NCBI GenBank assembly: GCA_026874595.1
Contig: CM049322.1
Location: 1,225,900 to 1,289,899, forward strand
Length of the DNA: 64,000 bases
DNA from: Sipunculus nudus
Lineage: Eukaryota; Annelida; Sipuncula; Golfingiida; Sipunculidae
Direction: 5' to 3'
Part shown: piece after piece, positions 29,801 through 38,733 of the stretch
Layout of the letters: every line of letters starts with the position of its first letter
Position numbering within the stretch: position 1 is the first letter of the stretch
Notes under the pieces: generated by a model
Databases searched by the model: none
Seen by the model: only the letters and a program-made list of their open reading frames with translations
Told to the model about the DNA's origin: nothing
Made by a program: the position numbers and the translations under genes

Positions 29801-30045
29801 TGTGCCCCGTCTGTCCAAACGGCGTATGGTTTAAATGTGATCCCGTCACTGGTGTGTGTCAGACAGGCGGCACAGACCTCGAGGACACTGGTCGGTGGAG
29901 GGAACACTTTCGTGCCTTCTGTTGGAAACCTGACAAAACGGGAAGGCAATGCAGGGACATAAATACAAGCAAGCCTGCCTGGCGTGATCAACACATAGCG
30001 GTTGTCTTATTAAGCCTCCGAGTTCTGTTCGAGTATGTGTTGTGA
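26818..30045 (+). CDS. Secreted/surface protein: two C-type-lectin-like domains and many EGF-like repeats (1075 aa)
   Basis: ATG 26818 gives a signal peptide (MGTFYRQVLYLPLLALIARQ); the longer frame starts with GTG. Residues ~42-160 and ~165-290 are two related lectin-like domains, each with a CCxCAGxxLP segment, a Trp region and a terminal C-containing strand (YICV in the second). From ~292 to ~1020 run about 16 EGF-like repeats of the G-x-W-G-x-x-C / G-x-C-x-C-x-x-G type found in Draper, MEGF and SREC scavenger receptors. Several Asn-X-Thr sites precede cysteines. The last 17 residues are hydrophobic and might serve as a short anchor. A poly(A) signal is at 30118. The composition points to a captured invertebrate receptor-like gene; a role in attachment or immune decoy is inference. 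Confidence 0.88.
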   Translation: MGTFYRQVLYLPLLALIARQIQANRKAAPSWRWLGAPTESEMAGPFKSCKVTVNNKRVTCDGSKETYTYQKARRCCECAGLELPRTKASQVAWMMELAPTVTSAHFRMAIEDRKTEACSVFRRTKGASKMKGCHKEKAGFLCWPKTGTRFSDPDDNMELVGPWSKEQTFCKDTAKKNCSGLTEVTNKEAKSCCQCAGGRLPVISDQGYDFNSDSVSKLLRQVNISETWTMFSENNQVIQTPVCHLFRYDNDMKAGLHKHKDQKGNVDCDQKHRYICVRPECSEGYWGRKCKRNCSTGCYRRVCMGYTGTCSHGCKAGLRGKLCNTTCNSGRWGKNCAHKCSSGCMRERGAKPVCYPTNGTCSCKVGYAGSRCNKLCTNGTFGLGCNRTCSAGCLREPDEQTKNGTMIKGTAVCRSTDGACDCLPGFRGKRCANACLSGQWGLHCAFNCSEGCSRRKCNAVNGGCSCMPGFKGARCNVTCPPGTLDDICTRTCSNNCVPVKGIRLCDKHSGSCSCCPGYYGKDCSKECARDKYGSDCTKTCPVNCMHAPGSHIWMTSARDRNSSSRYMWRVCAKETGACSCKAGYKGQTCSETCSQQEWGENCHSTCPVNCNGTASDSNAICDRFNGTCLCKDGYTGHKCAHVCSTGTWGTKCSRKCSSRCITTCNSHKPTCNHINGTCTCQPGYTGKHCEALCANGTYGPSCSKTCPSRCVRARSMNSARKTTYPLCDPISGSCLCQAGYKGQYCNETCSADKWGSECAFSCTPECNGSVVDNGIPVRKCNMVNGSCTCQAGYVGERCTEICDGGLWGEGCVSVCGAGCWNRSSCHHEDGHCAPCIDGYTGPRCESLCPSGVWGNNCSRTCSISCAKGKCNPFDGKCYQCKAGKDGDFCDADCPTGVWGTNCSNTCSFNCAESKCNPIDGKCYQCIAGKEGAYCEADCPTGHWGNNCSSTCPPSCAKSTCSPFDGKCYRCKAGREGVFCDSDCGEGTYGPNCMMLCPVCPNGVWFKCDPVTGVCQTGGTDLEDTGRWREHFRAFCWKPDKTGRQCRDINTSKPAWRDQHIAVVLLSLRVLFEYVL

Positions 30046-30216
30046 TGTCATATCCTGACAACATATCATGACCACACTGCCCGATAGCGCGTGTGGACTG
30101 CATGCTAGGATATGCAAAATAAATGTCCAGGCTGTCAACCAGATATAGTTTTATTTGATATGAAATAAACAACAGATATATTTTTTATTTAAACATGTGT
30201 GTTCTTTGCTGATGTC

Positions 30217-33200
30217 TCAGATTTGCACAGACGACCTGTCTATTATGCCGGAACGGACACCTGCTTCCGTGAAGGGGTCCATATGCACATCTTTTCTTTC
30301 ACTGCTTTCTCCATTTCGCATTTCTCGTTTACACGGTACGCCAGCACTCTCCTTTTCCGCAGCCACTTCTAAATGATTCGAAAACTGGCGCAGCGTCATA
30401 CCTGCGACAGACAGTTGGAATGCCGCGTGCACCACTGCGAATTGCGTTTCGTCCAGCGCGTTCACGGTGCGCCCTCTTTCTGCGGCAGGGTCACCGTCTA
30501 ACGGTAACGGGTCAACGTCAAATTCCGGCGTCACGTTCGGAAACACCATTTCGAGGTATGGTTTGACGAGGGCTCTGTTGGTTTCCTTGCGTGGTATGTA
30601 CCGCACGGCATTGTTTGTGTAGGTCGACACTTGGTTGAAATTGAGCATGTTCATGGTAACTGAAGCCCATTGTTCACGCTCCATGTCTGCGTACGCCTTC
30701 ACGTCCGGGACAGCGGTGCTCAGCCGGTGGCCCAACACTTCTCCAAACACAGGGTCCATCTGGTTTGTGACGTCAACGACTGTCGGCCCCGCAGCGGACC
30801 GGCTTTTGGGCGGCCCGATGCCACCCGATTCTACGGGCCGGTTGGGCCCGTACACATCTGACACTCCTCGCCACAGGCCGTGCGCGTCGTCAGCTATTTC
30901 CTCCTCAAGTTCCTCTGCTGTCCGCTGTTCCGTTTTACACGAATCGACGGCTCTTTTCACGTCCCGTTGAAGGTTTTTCAGGTGTTTCAAAAGTGCGCGA
31001 CTCGGTGGAGCCCTTTCGCCGTCCCACATTGGTTCACCGGCCATTTCTTCTGTGGGTTCGAGGCGTTCCTCGATAAATTTCTCGTAAAGGTGAACGGCTT
31101 CACCCAAGCGACGCTGCTCCTCTTGGTATTCGTTCAGTTGGGCGGTCAGCTGTACGTACCGTTGGGCGTGTATGGCGGCTTGGTGTTTATGCAGGTCCAG
31201 CGCGTGCCCTGACTGTTCCACGAGATCGATCAGGTACTGCATGACCCTTTCGGCTTCCGCGTTCTTGCGTTCTGCCCTCCTCAGGGCTTCCTTTTCAGCC
31301 GACGGCTTACTGAACCAGGACAATGCTTCGGCCACACCCCTCTGCATGTCCAGCTCGGCCGCGGTTCTTTCCAATTCGCGCACGTTGTACCTGACGCCTG
31401 ACGTGGCGTCGAGGTCGCTGACTCCAGGGCGTGACAAACTGCCATCGTACAAGCGGCCGGAGGGCAGTCCGTCGCCAGCGTGATCCGTACTACCACAGAC
31501 ACGCTGTGTGTTACGTTGAGGGGCACGGCTAAACTTCGGGCCCGTACCCGGAAATGTGGACGATGCAGACAGAGGTGCTCTCGCGTCGTCAAGCGTACCG
31601 CCTGCGGTGATCCGTTTCTGCAGATCACGCAGGTTAGCGTACATACTACCCCAGTCACCCGCGACTCCGCTCACGATACACGGCACCAGTTTTTTCAAAG
31701 CTCCGCGTGTGATAGCGCTATCGGATTCCGCGGCTGTGCCCAACAGTTTCATCATATCATCTGTGGTTTTTTCTTTCGCTTTACATGACATCAACTGCCT
31801 GTGAAGTTTAGCTGCGGCCAAAGTGGCAGAATTGACCTTTTCCTCTGCGGCGTTCAGTGCCCTGCGACAGACCTCTCTTTCGCTAGACGGGTCGTCATCC
31901 TGTTCGGCGGGTTTCTTAGGCATGCTCTTTTGCCCTAAAAGCACGCACGGTTTAGAGTTGAATATGTGCGAGTTTTCTGCTAGGCTTTGTAACAAACCAC
32001 GTGCCCTGCTGTACATCAGAACTTGCCCACAGGCTGTGGCCATCGGGTCGCACCGGAAATGTTTATGCGGGTATACCACCCCAAACTTGGAGCCCGGTGG
32101 GAAAAATGATTGGTCCATCACAGACACTCTGAAGCCGGACTGGGGTCCCAGGTATACCAAAACACATTCTTCCGGTGAAAGGACGCGGACATGCCCTTGG
32201 CTGCAGTCGCAGAGCTTCGTGGAGCATGTACGCAAGGCTGACAAAAGGACGCTCTCTGAGGCGGAAGTCTCGGTTGAGCCACATTTCCATCCAGAGCACA
32301 CGCAAGGGCTGAGGTTACCTGATCCTGGGGGTAAACGCACGTAAGGCACTGCGCCCAACGAGAGGGTCCATGTACAGTACATCTCGTAGTTTCCCTGGAG
32401 TTTTACACGCTGCACCACCCGTTGTACGAGTTCTGCAGAAAGCTCTCTGATGTGGTTCTCGAGATAACCTTGGAAATTTTTTACGGACACGCGAATTTGG
32501 GCTGCACACTTTGTGATATCGAGGGGATCGCCCACGGCCATATCAACATGGTGCGCCCATTCCTTCTTGAACTTACCGTAAAGCGCGGTGGTGACGTCAG
32601 AGGACAAAGACCGACACAGGGAAGATGCGACGTATTGAAAAACGAGCATATCTGTAGGCAGTGACAAGACGGCTCCTGTGCAAGCGGAGGACCCCCCGGT
32701 GAAAGTACGCAAGAGTTCCCTGCTGAGGTCCGTCGGATGAACCAACACAGGACGTGAACCGGCAGCAGACAAAGGCGCATTCGACAGGCAAGACACCACG
32801 GCGTCCGTCACCTTTTCGGCCGGCGGAGGCCCGTACGCCGTGTCACCCACCGTCGTATCGCACGACGGTACAGCAATGCAACGCACTGAACGGAGTGCAC
32901 GGGCGCGTTTCAGTTCACGGTGCAGTAGGTTTCTCTGTCTTGCCAGTTCCACGTACGTGTCTTTCATCCTTTCCGCGTCCCGCCTCGTGCGGTCCAGTTG
33001 TTCGCACAGATTGTGAAATTCCCGACGTGTTTCGCGGTCCCGGACGGTTTGTATTGCCAGGACGTCTGCGGAAACGCGTTCTTTGTCCAGCAGTTCAAAC
33101 CGTTCCTTTAACTCGTGGAGCATGTCGGGATGTCCCTCTGGCCAAGGTGTTGGCACGTCAAGGGATACCCGTTGGGAATCCATGTTGGGTACATCTGTGA

Positions 33201-33468
33201 AATGGGCGTACGCCTTTTTAGGGCCAAAGCCGCCTTCGTAGGGAAACGCTTTGGACCGGACCTGGTCGTAAACTCTTGCATCCTGCCGTAGTGGCGGGAA
33301 ACTGCCCGGACGTGACGGGTCCTCGTGTCTGTGCACTTGCTCTTTCAGGCTCCTGTAAGACTGCCTGCACCCGTTCCTGGAGAACGACGCTCGATCCGCC
33401 GGGTATGATCTGTGTTTCCGTCGTGATTCATACCTGAAACGCGGTGTCCACATGCGTGTAGTGTGCAT
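30217..33468 (-). CDS. Large coiled-coil protein (1083 aa)
   Basis: 1083-aa intact frame from ATG 33468. The N-terminus is basic (Arg/His/Ser/Tyr). Heptad-rich, charged segments predict coiled coils at about residues 110-200, 545-590 and 740-870. Between them is a Cys-containing, more globular portion, with a Ser/Gly-rich linker at about 640-700. The C-terminal ~150 residues appear folded, with no TM segment. Such long coiled-coil proteins are usually tegument or scaffold components in herpesviruses, but no family motif was recognised. Ends tail-to-tail with the EGF-repeat gene, with poly(A) signals for both strands in the 170-base gap. Confidence 0.85.
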   Translation of the reverse strand: MHTTRMWTPRFRYESRRKHRSYPADRASFSRNGCRQSYRSLKEQVHRHEDPSRPGSFPPLRQDARVYDQVRSKAFPYEGGFGPKKAYAHFTDVPNMDSQRVSLDVPTPWPEGHPDMLHELKERFELLDKERVSADVLAIQTVRDRETRREFHNLCEQLDRTRRDAERMKDTYVELARQRNLLHRELKRARALRSVRCIAVPSCDTTVGDTAYGPPPAEKVTDAVVSCLSNAPLSAAGSRPVLVHPTDLSRELLRTFTGGSSACTGAVLSLPTDMLVFQYVASSLCRSLSSDVTTALYGKFKKEWAHHVDMAVGDPLDITKCAAQIRVSVKNFQGYLENHIRELSAELVQRVVQRVKLQGNYEMYCTWTLSLGAVPYVRLPPGSGNLSPCVCSGWKCGSTETSASESVLLSALRTCSTKLCDCSQGHVRVLSPEECVLVYLGPQSGFRVSVMDQSFFPPGSKFGVVYPHKHFRCDPMATACGQVLMYSRARGLLQSLAENSHIFNSKPCVLLGQKSMPKKPAEQDDDPSSEREVCRRALNAAEEKVNSATLAAAKLHRQLMSCKAKEKTTDDMMKLLGTAAESDSAITRGALKKLVPCIVSGVAGDWGSMYANLRDLQKRITAGGTLDDARAPLSASSTFPGTGPKFSRAPQRNTQRVCGSTDHAGDGLPSGRLYDGSLSRPGVSDLDATSGVRYNVRELERTAAELDMQRGVAEALSWFSKPSAEKEALRRAERKNAEAERVMQYLIDLVEQSGHALDLHKHQAAIHAQRYVQLTAQLNEYQEEQRRLGEAVHLYEKFIEERLEPTEEMAGEPMWDGERAPPSRALLKHLKNLQRDVKRAVDSCKTEQRTAEELEEEIADDAHGLWRGVSDVYGPNRPVESGGIGPPKSRSAAGPTVVDVTNQMDPVFGEVLGHRLSTAVPDVKAYADMEREQWASVTMNMLNFNQVSTYTNNAVRYIPRKETNRALVKPYLEMVFPNVTPEFDVDPLPLDGDPAAERGRTVNALDETQFAVVHAAFQLSVAGMTLRQFSNHLEVAAEKESAGVPCKREMRNGESSERKDVHMDPFTEAGVRSGIIDRSSVQI

Positions 33469-33987
33469 TTTGTTTTATCATGCCATGGACCGTTTGATGA
33501 CCGATCAGTTGACGTAAGTCACAGTAACTGTGACAGTGACTTTATCCACCCCAATACCTGATTCAACCGCTAGGACCAGAAACACAAATACGTACACCAA
33601 ATAACGACCAATCTGACCCTTCGTCTGTTGCGCTCGTACAACCCGATCGGATATAAGACGCGGGGTGTAAAAAGAGGGATGTGCATGATCATCATCAGTA
33701 TAGCTCAGGGGACTTATAGTCAGCTGAGCTGCAACCGACCCACACCTTAGCTACCACACACGTCATCCATACCATCATACATTGGAACGTCATTTGACAA
33801 GTGCACAGAACGAAGGCTGGCATAAATCACGTTCATTAATGCTGTCTAACATGAAACACGAAACAATAAAAAAAAAACAACACCATACACGATACATCAC
33901 ATTTATACCAAGTAACAACGTATAAACAAATCATATTCATGCACGTTCATGTCAAATAAACCAAAATATATCTGTCCATATCACGTT
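33469..33987. other. Intergenic, AT-rich
   Basis: No gene seen in about 520 bases. Holds upstream sequence of the 1083-aa gene (TATA-like GGATATAAG near 33650 and GACTTATAGTC near 33710) and, near the right end, the AT-rich 3' flank of the ankyrin gene ending at 33988. Confidence 0.4.
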
Positions 33988-34782
33988 TCACTCGATCATC
34001 CGTAAGAACATACACATCTCTGAATTGTCTGTAGCGTATGCCAGTGAACGTGCTGTTTCCCTATCGTAGGATTCGAGAGATATGTCAGCTCCGGCTTCTA
34101 ATAACAGATACTTCACCATGTCCACATTGCCACGCAGAACAGCTTCATGTAACGGTGTCAGGCCTCGTTTGCCTTCTTTACAGTTGGGATCCGCGTGCAG
34201 CGCGAATAAAAGATAGTTCAGCATGTCCCTGGCATCTGCTTCTGCTGCTATGTGCATGCAAGTGCGACCGTCCGCGTTCATAACACCCGTGAGATTCCTG
34301 TAGAAATCCGGCTTGTCCATCATCACAAAGCCGGCCCAGCATGTCAGTGATTTCAAGCATTCCGAGCACTTGCGCTGGCAAGCCAAGTGCAGTGGGGTGT
34401 TCGCGTGTCTGTCCCTTTTCGTAACGTCCGCTCCGCGCATCACTAGATGCCGGATGAGTTGGTGCATGCAAAGTCTCACAGCCAGCTCGAGGTAGGTTTC
34501 TCCTTGTATGTTTACTATGTCGAGGACTCCTGGCCCGTCCATTCTGTCTAGTACCGATATCGCCCAGCCTTCCATCCCGGCTAATATGCAATTGTGCAGA
34601 AACGTCTCACCGGCACTGTCACGGGAGAGAAAGTGACACGGGGTGGACGATACGTCCTGTGGGGCACCAGAAACCGTGACTTCTTTGGCGGTGCTGTTCT
34701 CGCGTATGTCTTTGACGGTGCTGTTTTCGCTTATGTGAAGTCTACGCATCCCAGCCTCGACTGACTCCGTCGAACAAAACAT
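33988..34782 (-). CDS. IkB-like ankyrin-repeat protein 1 (264 aa)
   Basis: ATG 34782 (MFCSTESVEAG) chosen because the upstream ATG at 34836 falls close to the presumed cap site of a TATATATATA box near 34855-34864. Residues ~60-264 form about six ankyrin repeats. The order of hallmark segments follows IkB/Cactus: GETFLH, GADVTKRDRHANTPLHLAC, a non-canonical insertion after a CLKSLT segment, ADGRTCMHIAA, then GLTPLHEAV and a last repeat. No DSGxxS phosphodegron, PEST tail, signal peptide or TM segment is seen. IkB proteins retain NF-kB dimers in the cytosol; a degron-less viral version would be a constitutive inhibitor. First of three related genes. Confidence 0.85.
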   Translation of the reverse strand: MFCSTESVEAGMRRLHISENSTVKDIRENSTAKEVTVSGAPQDVSSTPCHFLSRDSAGETFLHNCILAGMEGWAISVLDRMDGPGVLDIVNIQGETYLELAVRLCMHQLIRHLVMRGADVTKRDRHANTPLHLACQRKCSECLKSLTCWAGFVMMDKPDFYRNLTGVMNADGRTCMHIAAEADARDMLNYLLFALHADPNCKEGKRGLTPLHEAVLRGNVDMVKYLLLEAGADISLESYDRETARSLAYATDNSEMCMFLRMIE

Positions 34783-35164
34783 GTCTCTGTCTCTAAACGT
34801 GTAAACGAACAGTGAACTGCAACAGTATGTTATCAAATACTACCAGAACAGTCATATATATATACGCTAAAACGACATCTATTTTTAACCCATGGAATAT
34901 CCGAAAGTCACATTTGTGAGGTAATCTCTAATTTTGGTAACGTCGGATTTCCCCACAAATCACAGCATGATAATGCGTCATCCGACATGTGGGATTTTTG
35001 TTCACGGTCACACACAGCCACGTCATTGGTAGTGTTTAGGGTTGAACAACGTTGTATCCGGAAAGCGAAACCCCCCCTCCCCCCAGTTCATCAGCTAGTG
35101 CTGTCATTGCGGGATAATTAGTAGGCACAGTATACAATCATAGTGTATGCACTTTCGTATTAAG
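34783..35164. other. Intergenic with TATA box and C-run
   Basis: No gene seen. A (TA)-rich TATA box lies at about 34855-34864, upstream of ankyrin gene 1 on the minus strand. A C-rich run lies near 35071-35082. The part next to 35165 is the 3' flank of ankyrin gene 2. Confidence 0.45.
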
Positions 35165-36304
35165 CTATCCACTCTCGGTCATGCTGTCGTCTTCGCTGTC
35201 GCAATTGTCCGGGCGCACAGCACCCAACCCTACAAGAAACATAACACATTCCTCGTGCCCGTTCGACATTGCAGCTTCCAAGGGAGAACTCCTGTTCCAC
35301 GCTCGCGCGTGTGCATTCGCCCAACATTCATTTACCAAATATCGTACCATGTCTATTCTGCCAGACTCAGCTGCTTCGTACAGTGCAGTCTTTCCCGTCT
35401 TTCCATTAGGCACATCGACATCCTCCAGCAGTGGTTTGAGGCAACCTAGCAGGTCCTTGTGCCCACCTTCCGCAGCCAAATGTACGCATGTCTGCCCGTC
35501 GTAGTTCAAAATGTTCGGCCTTGGGGGGACTCTGTTAAACGGTCTGTAACGTAGATATTTTTTCACTTCTGCATGCGTCAGGTACAATGTCAGAGCCATA
35601 GCACACATCGTGTCACCTCTGGCTGAAGCCGAATGCAACGGTGTGTTCCCGTGCGCGTCTCTAGCCTCTGTGTCAGCACCGCGAGCCACCAACTGCCTAA
35701 CCAGTGAATACATACCCTTCTTAACGGCCAGGTGCAAGCAGGTGTCGCCATTCATATCGGTCTTGTTGATCCCTCGGCTGTGCGTTAGGTCGCGCAGTAT
35801 CCCCGTGGCAGCACGTTCCCTGCCCCAATTCTGTATGCAACTGTGTAAAAGTGTTTCGTCCGTGCCCATCCCGACGTCTTCAAATATGTTGTTCACGAAC
35901 CGCTTGGCGTTTTTCAGGAAAACAGGCAAAACGTGCAACCCAAGACCACGGCGTTTCGCCATGTGAAAGGCCAACTGCAGAGAGAAAGGGGACCCTTGAG
36001 TCCAAAAGGGAGCTCTCTTCTCGTCCAGCTCGGGGTCAAACCCTTCACAAACCGACAAATGAACCGAGGTACACGTCGGATTCGACACTAGTAATAGCCC
36101 GCCAGTTCCGTTGTCAATGCTTGTCAATGAAGTGTCCATTTCTGAAAGTGTTTCCCCTGTATTCATGTCATCGTCCGTGACATTAACGCTTTCTGTTGAG
36201 TACGCAGACTTGTCTATGAAGTTAACACCCAGGGTAGAGTACTCAGACACTTCCGCGCACATTCTAGCAAGTTCAATTCTTTCAATTTGCCGCCTGCTGG
36301 CCAT
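35165..36304 (-). CDS. IkB-like ankyrin-repeat protein 2 (379 aa)
   Basis: ATG 36304 (MASRRQIER) has a strong ACCATGG context and lies about 57 bases downstream of a minus-strand TATAAA (36361-36366). The in-frame ATG at 36361 overlaps that box and is therefore unlikely. The ~110-residue N-terminal part is Ser/Thr/Asp-rich without DSGxxS. Residues ~145-370 carry about six ankyrin repeats in the IkB order: GDTCLHLAV, GADTEARDAHGNTPLHSA, a spacer, YDGQTCVHLAA, GKTALYEAA and a last repeat. The tail is acidic. Likely cytosolic or nuclear. Inferred role as for ankyrin protein 1. Confidence 0.87.
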   Translation of the reverse strand: MASRRQIERIELARMCAEVSEYSTLGVNFIDKSAYSTESVNVTDDDMNTGETLSEMDTSLTSIDNGTGGLLLVSNPTCTSVHLSVCEGFDPELDEKRAPFWTQGSPFSLQLAFHMAKRRGLGLHVLPVFLKNAKRFVNNIFEDVGMGTDETLLHSCIQNWGRERAATGILRDLTHSRGINKTDMNGDTCLHLAVKKGMYSLVRQLVARGADTEARDAHGNTPLHSASARGDTMCAMALTLYLTHAEVKKYLRYRPFNRVPPRPNILNYDGQTCVHLAAEGGHKDLLGCLKPLLEDVDVPNGKTGKTALYEAAESGRIDMVRYLVNECWANAHARAWNRSSPLEAAMSNGHEECVMFLVGLGAVRPDNCDSEDDSMTESG

Positions 36305-36805
36305 GGTACGGCGATAAAGACGTTCATCCAAAATGTAAACGCTGACACTGGTAGGGCACATTTATACACAATGCTTCCTGGTGACAACCAATAGAAAGTC
36401 TCTGATAGGGGGGAAATTCTCCTGACTCATACCCTCCTGACTTGTTTACGCAAGCATATGATTTACATGGGGAAAACCGACGATGACTCACTGATTGTGT
36501 GAATTCCAAAACGTAAACCGACGTAGTACACATCCGGGAAAATCTACGTGTTAGCGGTTATGTTACCACGACGTCGTACCCACGTTCTGGCAGGTGTGCA
36601 GTTTACAGCTGACGCTTGGAAATGTGTGCAGTACACAGCTGACGCTTGGAAATACCCGGTATGACGCTTAAGTAAAAAAGTAAAAACCCAATGACGTAAA
36701 TGTTTAGATGCTCCACTACTAAAAACACTAATCGGGCGACGTATATTCTGTGTGCGGAGGAAACAGGATTGCATCCTGACAGTTCGCTTAATAAACACAT
36801 ACGCC
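36305..36805. other. Intergenic with 30-bp direct repeat
   Basis: No gene seen in 500 bases. Holds the TATAAA for ankyrin gene 2 (36361-36366, minus) and a two-copy ~30-bp direct repeat at about 36594-36655 built around CAGCTGACGCTTGGAAAT; CAGCTG is an E-box. Confidence 0.5.
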
Positions 36806-37942
36806 TCAGCATTCATCTATATCGCTTTCCTCCGACGTTTCTTTGCCGCATTTCTTAATGTAATTCAAAAGGATTTCAGCTGTTTCCTGTTGGTTTTCCA
36901 TCATAGCTGACTGTATGGGTGTCCAGCCGTCGGACGACTTAACGTGTACGTCTGCGCCGCATCTCTCGATCAGGCACCGAACCATGGTACTCAAACCGGC
37001 TGCAGCTGCTATGTGCAGTGCCGTTCTGCCACTGCGGGTTTCCCGTTGGTTTACGTCCGCTCCCAACTTGTTCACCAGGTGAACCGTCAGTTCCTCCACC
37101 CCGCAAGCTGCTGCGAGGTGCATAAATCCCAGACCTTCCTTGTTTACCGCGTCCATGTCTTGAGGTAACTTGGTGAACGGCACAAAGTATGGGATGTTCA
37201 ACATCTCTTCCCCCAGGACTGCTGTCAGGCATTTTACGGTCGACAGGTCACCTCGTGCGCAGGCTATGTGGAGGGGCGTGTTACCATCTGAGTCTCGTGC
37301 CTCTAAAACGGCACCGTGCATGACCAGTTGCCTTGCCAAGCATGCCTGTCCTTTCATGACAGCCAAATGGAGGCACGTTCGGCCTTTCTTGTTGGGAATG
37401 TTCAACACAGCATAGCATTCCTGTCCTTTCACATAGCAGCTCGGTCCTTTCAGCCCTGCCAGTATACGGGAAACCACATCATACCTACCCTCTTCGATTA
37501 GCCTGTGCAGCGCAGTCCTCCCAGTTTCGTCTGTGCGACGCAACTGTTCCTGAGTGTATCTTTCTCCCGCGCCTGTGTTCTTAACATCGGGTACCACGCC
37601 TGCGTCTGCTTCTGACAGCACGCAGTCATTCATACTACACGCCATGTCTTCCATGTCAGAATCGTCATCCATCTCTTCACTGAAACCTACGTCGTCGTCA
37701 TCAACCGGAACACCGGCGTAGAACGCGGCTAGTGCTGCTGCTGCGCGTGGGTTTGCGCGTGCCATCTGGAGCGACTCATCCATAAGGCCACGGTGAATAT
37801 GTCCTGGAAGTTCCTGCTGAAAACTCCATCCTACGGCTCCTAAATCATCGTCAGCGTCATCTTCTTCGTCGTCCATGTTATGTATATTGTCTAACATCCG
37901 TTGAAAGCGCGGGTTTTCCCTGTTAAACCGCTCTCGTGACAT
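36806..37942 (-). CDS. IkB-like ankyrin-repeat protein 3 (378 aa)
   Basis: 378 aa from ATG 37942. The N-terminus has a very acidic run (residues ~24-33) and a second acidic patch at ~78-92, without DSGxxS. Residues ~140-360 form about six ankyrin repeats with clear IkB-type signatures: GRTCLHLAV, ARDSDGNTPLHIAC, a spacer with NKEGLGFMHLAA, then GADVNQRETRSGRTALHIA, close to the GADVNAQE-type repeat of IkB. The tail is acidic and Ser/Glu-rich. The three ankyrin genes share organisation and orientation, so they probably arose by duplication, although they are strongly diverged. Confidence 0.87.
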   Translation of the reverse strand: MSRERFNRENPRFQRMLDNIHNMDDEEDDADDDLGAVGWSFQQELPGHIHRGLMDESLQMARANPRAAAALAAFYAGVPVDDDDVGFSEEMDDDSDMEDMACSMNDCVLSEADAGVVPDVKNTGAGERYTQEQLRRTDETGRTALHRLIEEGRYDVVSRILAGLKGPSCYVKGQECYAVLNIPNKKGRTCLHLAVMKGQACLARQLVMHGAVLEARDSDGNTPLHIACARGDLSTVKCLTAVLGEEMLNIPYFVPFTKLPQDMDAVNKEGLGFMHLAAACGVEELTVHLVNKLGADVNQRETRSGRTALHIAAAAGLSTMVRCLIERCGADVHVKSSDGWTPIQSAMMENQQETAEILLNYIKKCGKETSEESDIDEC

Positions 37943-38265
37943 TGCTGAAACACGCCTGTATTACACTGTGACCGTGTCGATTGCACTGTGGGTTTTATTA
38001 GTATTCGTCTGCTGACGACATGTGGCCCGTCCGTGTTTCAGTGCAAAGTCTAGTCAAGACGGGGCGTAGCTGTACACGTGCAACGCAAATACATGCGACA
38101 TTGACTCCGCCCACGGCATGTGACGTCAAACGCCAGTCAGCCGCTTGCTTATAAAGCTAGACTCATTTCCTTCAGTGCGGTCCAGACAGGAGGAGGCGTC
38201 GTGATTGACGACACGCACAACCGCTCGGTTGTCTTTATATCATTATACAGCAAAGTCGGTGTGTC
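37943..38265. promoter_or_regulatory. Divergent promoter region
   Basis: Contains TATAAA at 38150-38155 for the plus-strand gene at 38266 and the upstream region of ankyrin gene 3. No gene of its own. Confidence 0.5.
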
Positions 38266-38733
38266 ATGGGTGCCATGTTCAGCAGGTCTCGGCATTACGT
38301 TACCCACGAAGACCCCGAAGATGTAAATGACGTCGTTCATAACGAAACTTCCCAAGTACAGTGGTACATCGGAGAAGGCGAACCAACGCATGAGAATACA
38401 ATCCCTAGCCCACTGGACCGTGCTACGTGCAGGGAGGAACGTTCTACGCTTGAACAGGCGGAGAAGTCTGACACAAGCATGACAGATGGTGGTGAAACGA
38501 GTACACGAGCACGCACACTCCGCCGTCGCGGGAGAGGACGTCGAAACCCATTGTCGGGCCACACGCCGGACCAGACCCAGAGTTCCTGGACACCACGTAC
38601 AGCGGAAGTGATGGTTGGGAGGTTACAAAAAATGACGCAACTGTTGCATGAGATGAGGGAAGACCTAACACAGATGGACAGGATCTTGTCCGAAATGACA
38701 CCGGGAAAGGTCGAGGTCTCCAAAAAAGAGTAA
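38266..38733 (+). CDS. Small polar protein with putative N-myristoylation signal (155 aa)
   Basis: 155 aa starting MGAMFSRSRH; Gly2 and Ser6 followed by basic residues fit an N-myristoyltransferase site plus a membrane-binding basic patch. The middle is polar, with an Arg-rich run (about residues 86-92, RRRGRGRR) that could be a nuclear localisation or RNA-binding tract. The last ~45 residues are a predicted helix with heptads (MVGRLQKMTQLLHEMREDL). A TATA box (38150) and AATAAA (38826-38831) frame it as an independent unit. Small myristoylated tegument proteins exist in herpesviruses (UL11 type), but no homology is claimed. Confidence 0.72.
   Translation: MGAMFSRSRHYVTHEDPEDVNDVVHNETSQVQWYIGEGEPTHENTIPSPLDRATCREERSTLEQAEKSDTSMTDGGETSTRARTLRRRGRGRRNPLSGHTPDQTQSSWTPRTAEVMVGRLQKMTQLLHEMREDLTQMDRILSEMTPGKVEVSKKE

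Noticed and set aside
29083-29994. Minus-strand 303-codon ORF opposite the EGF-repeat gene
   Set aside because: It mirrors the periodic Cys codons of the EGF repeats (Thr/Ala/Val-rich antisense), so it is an antisense artefact.
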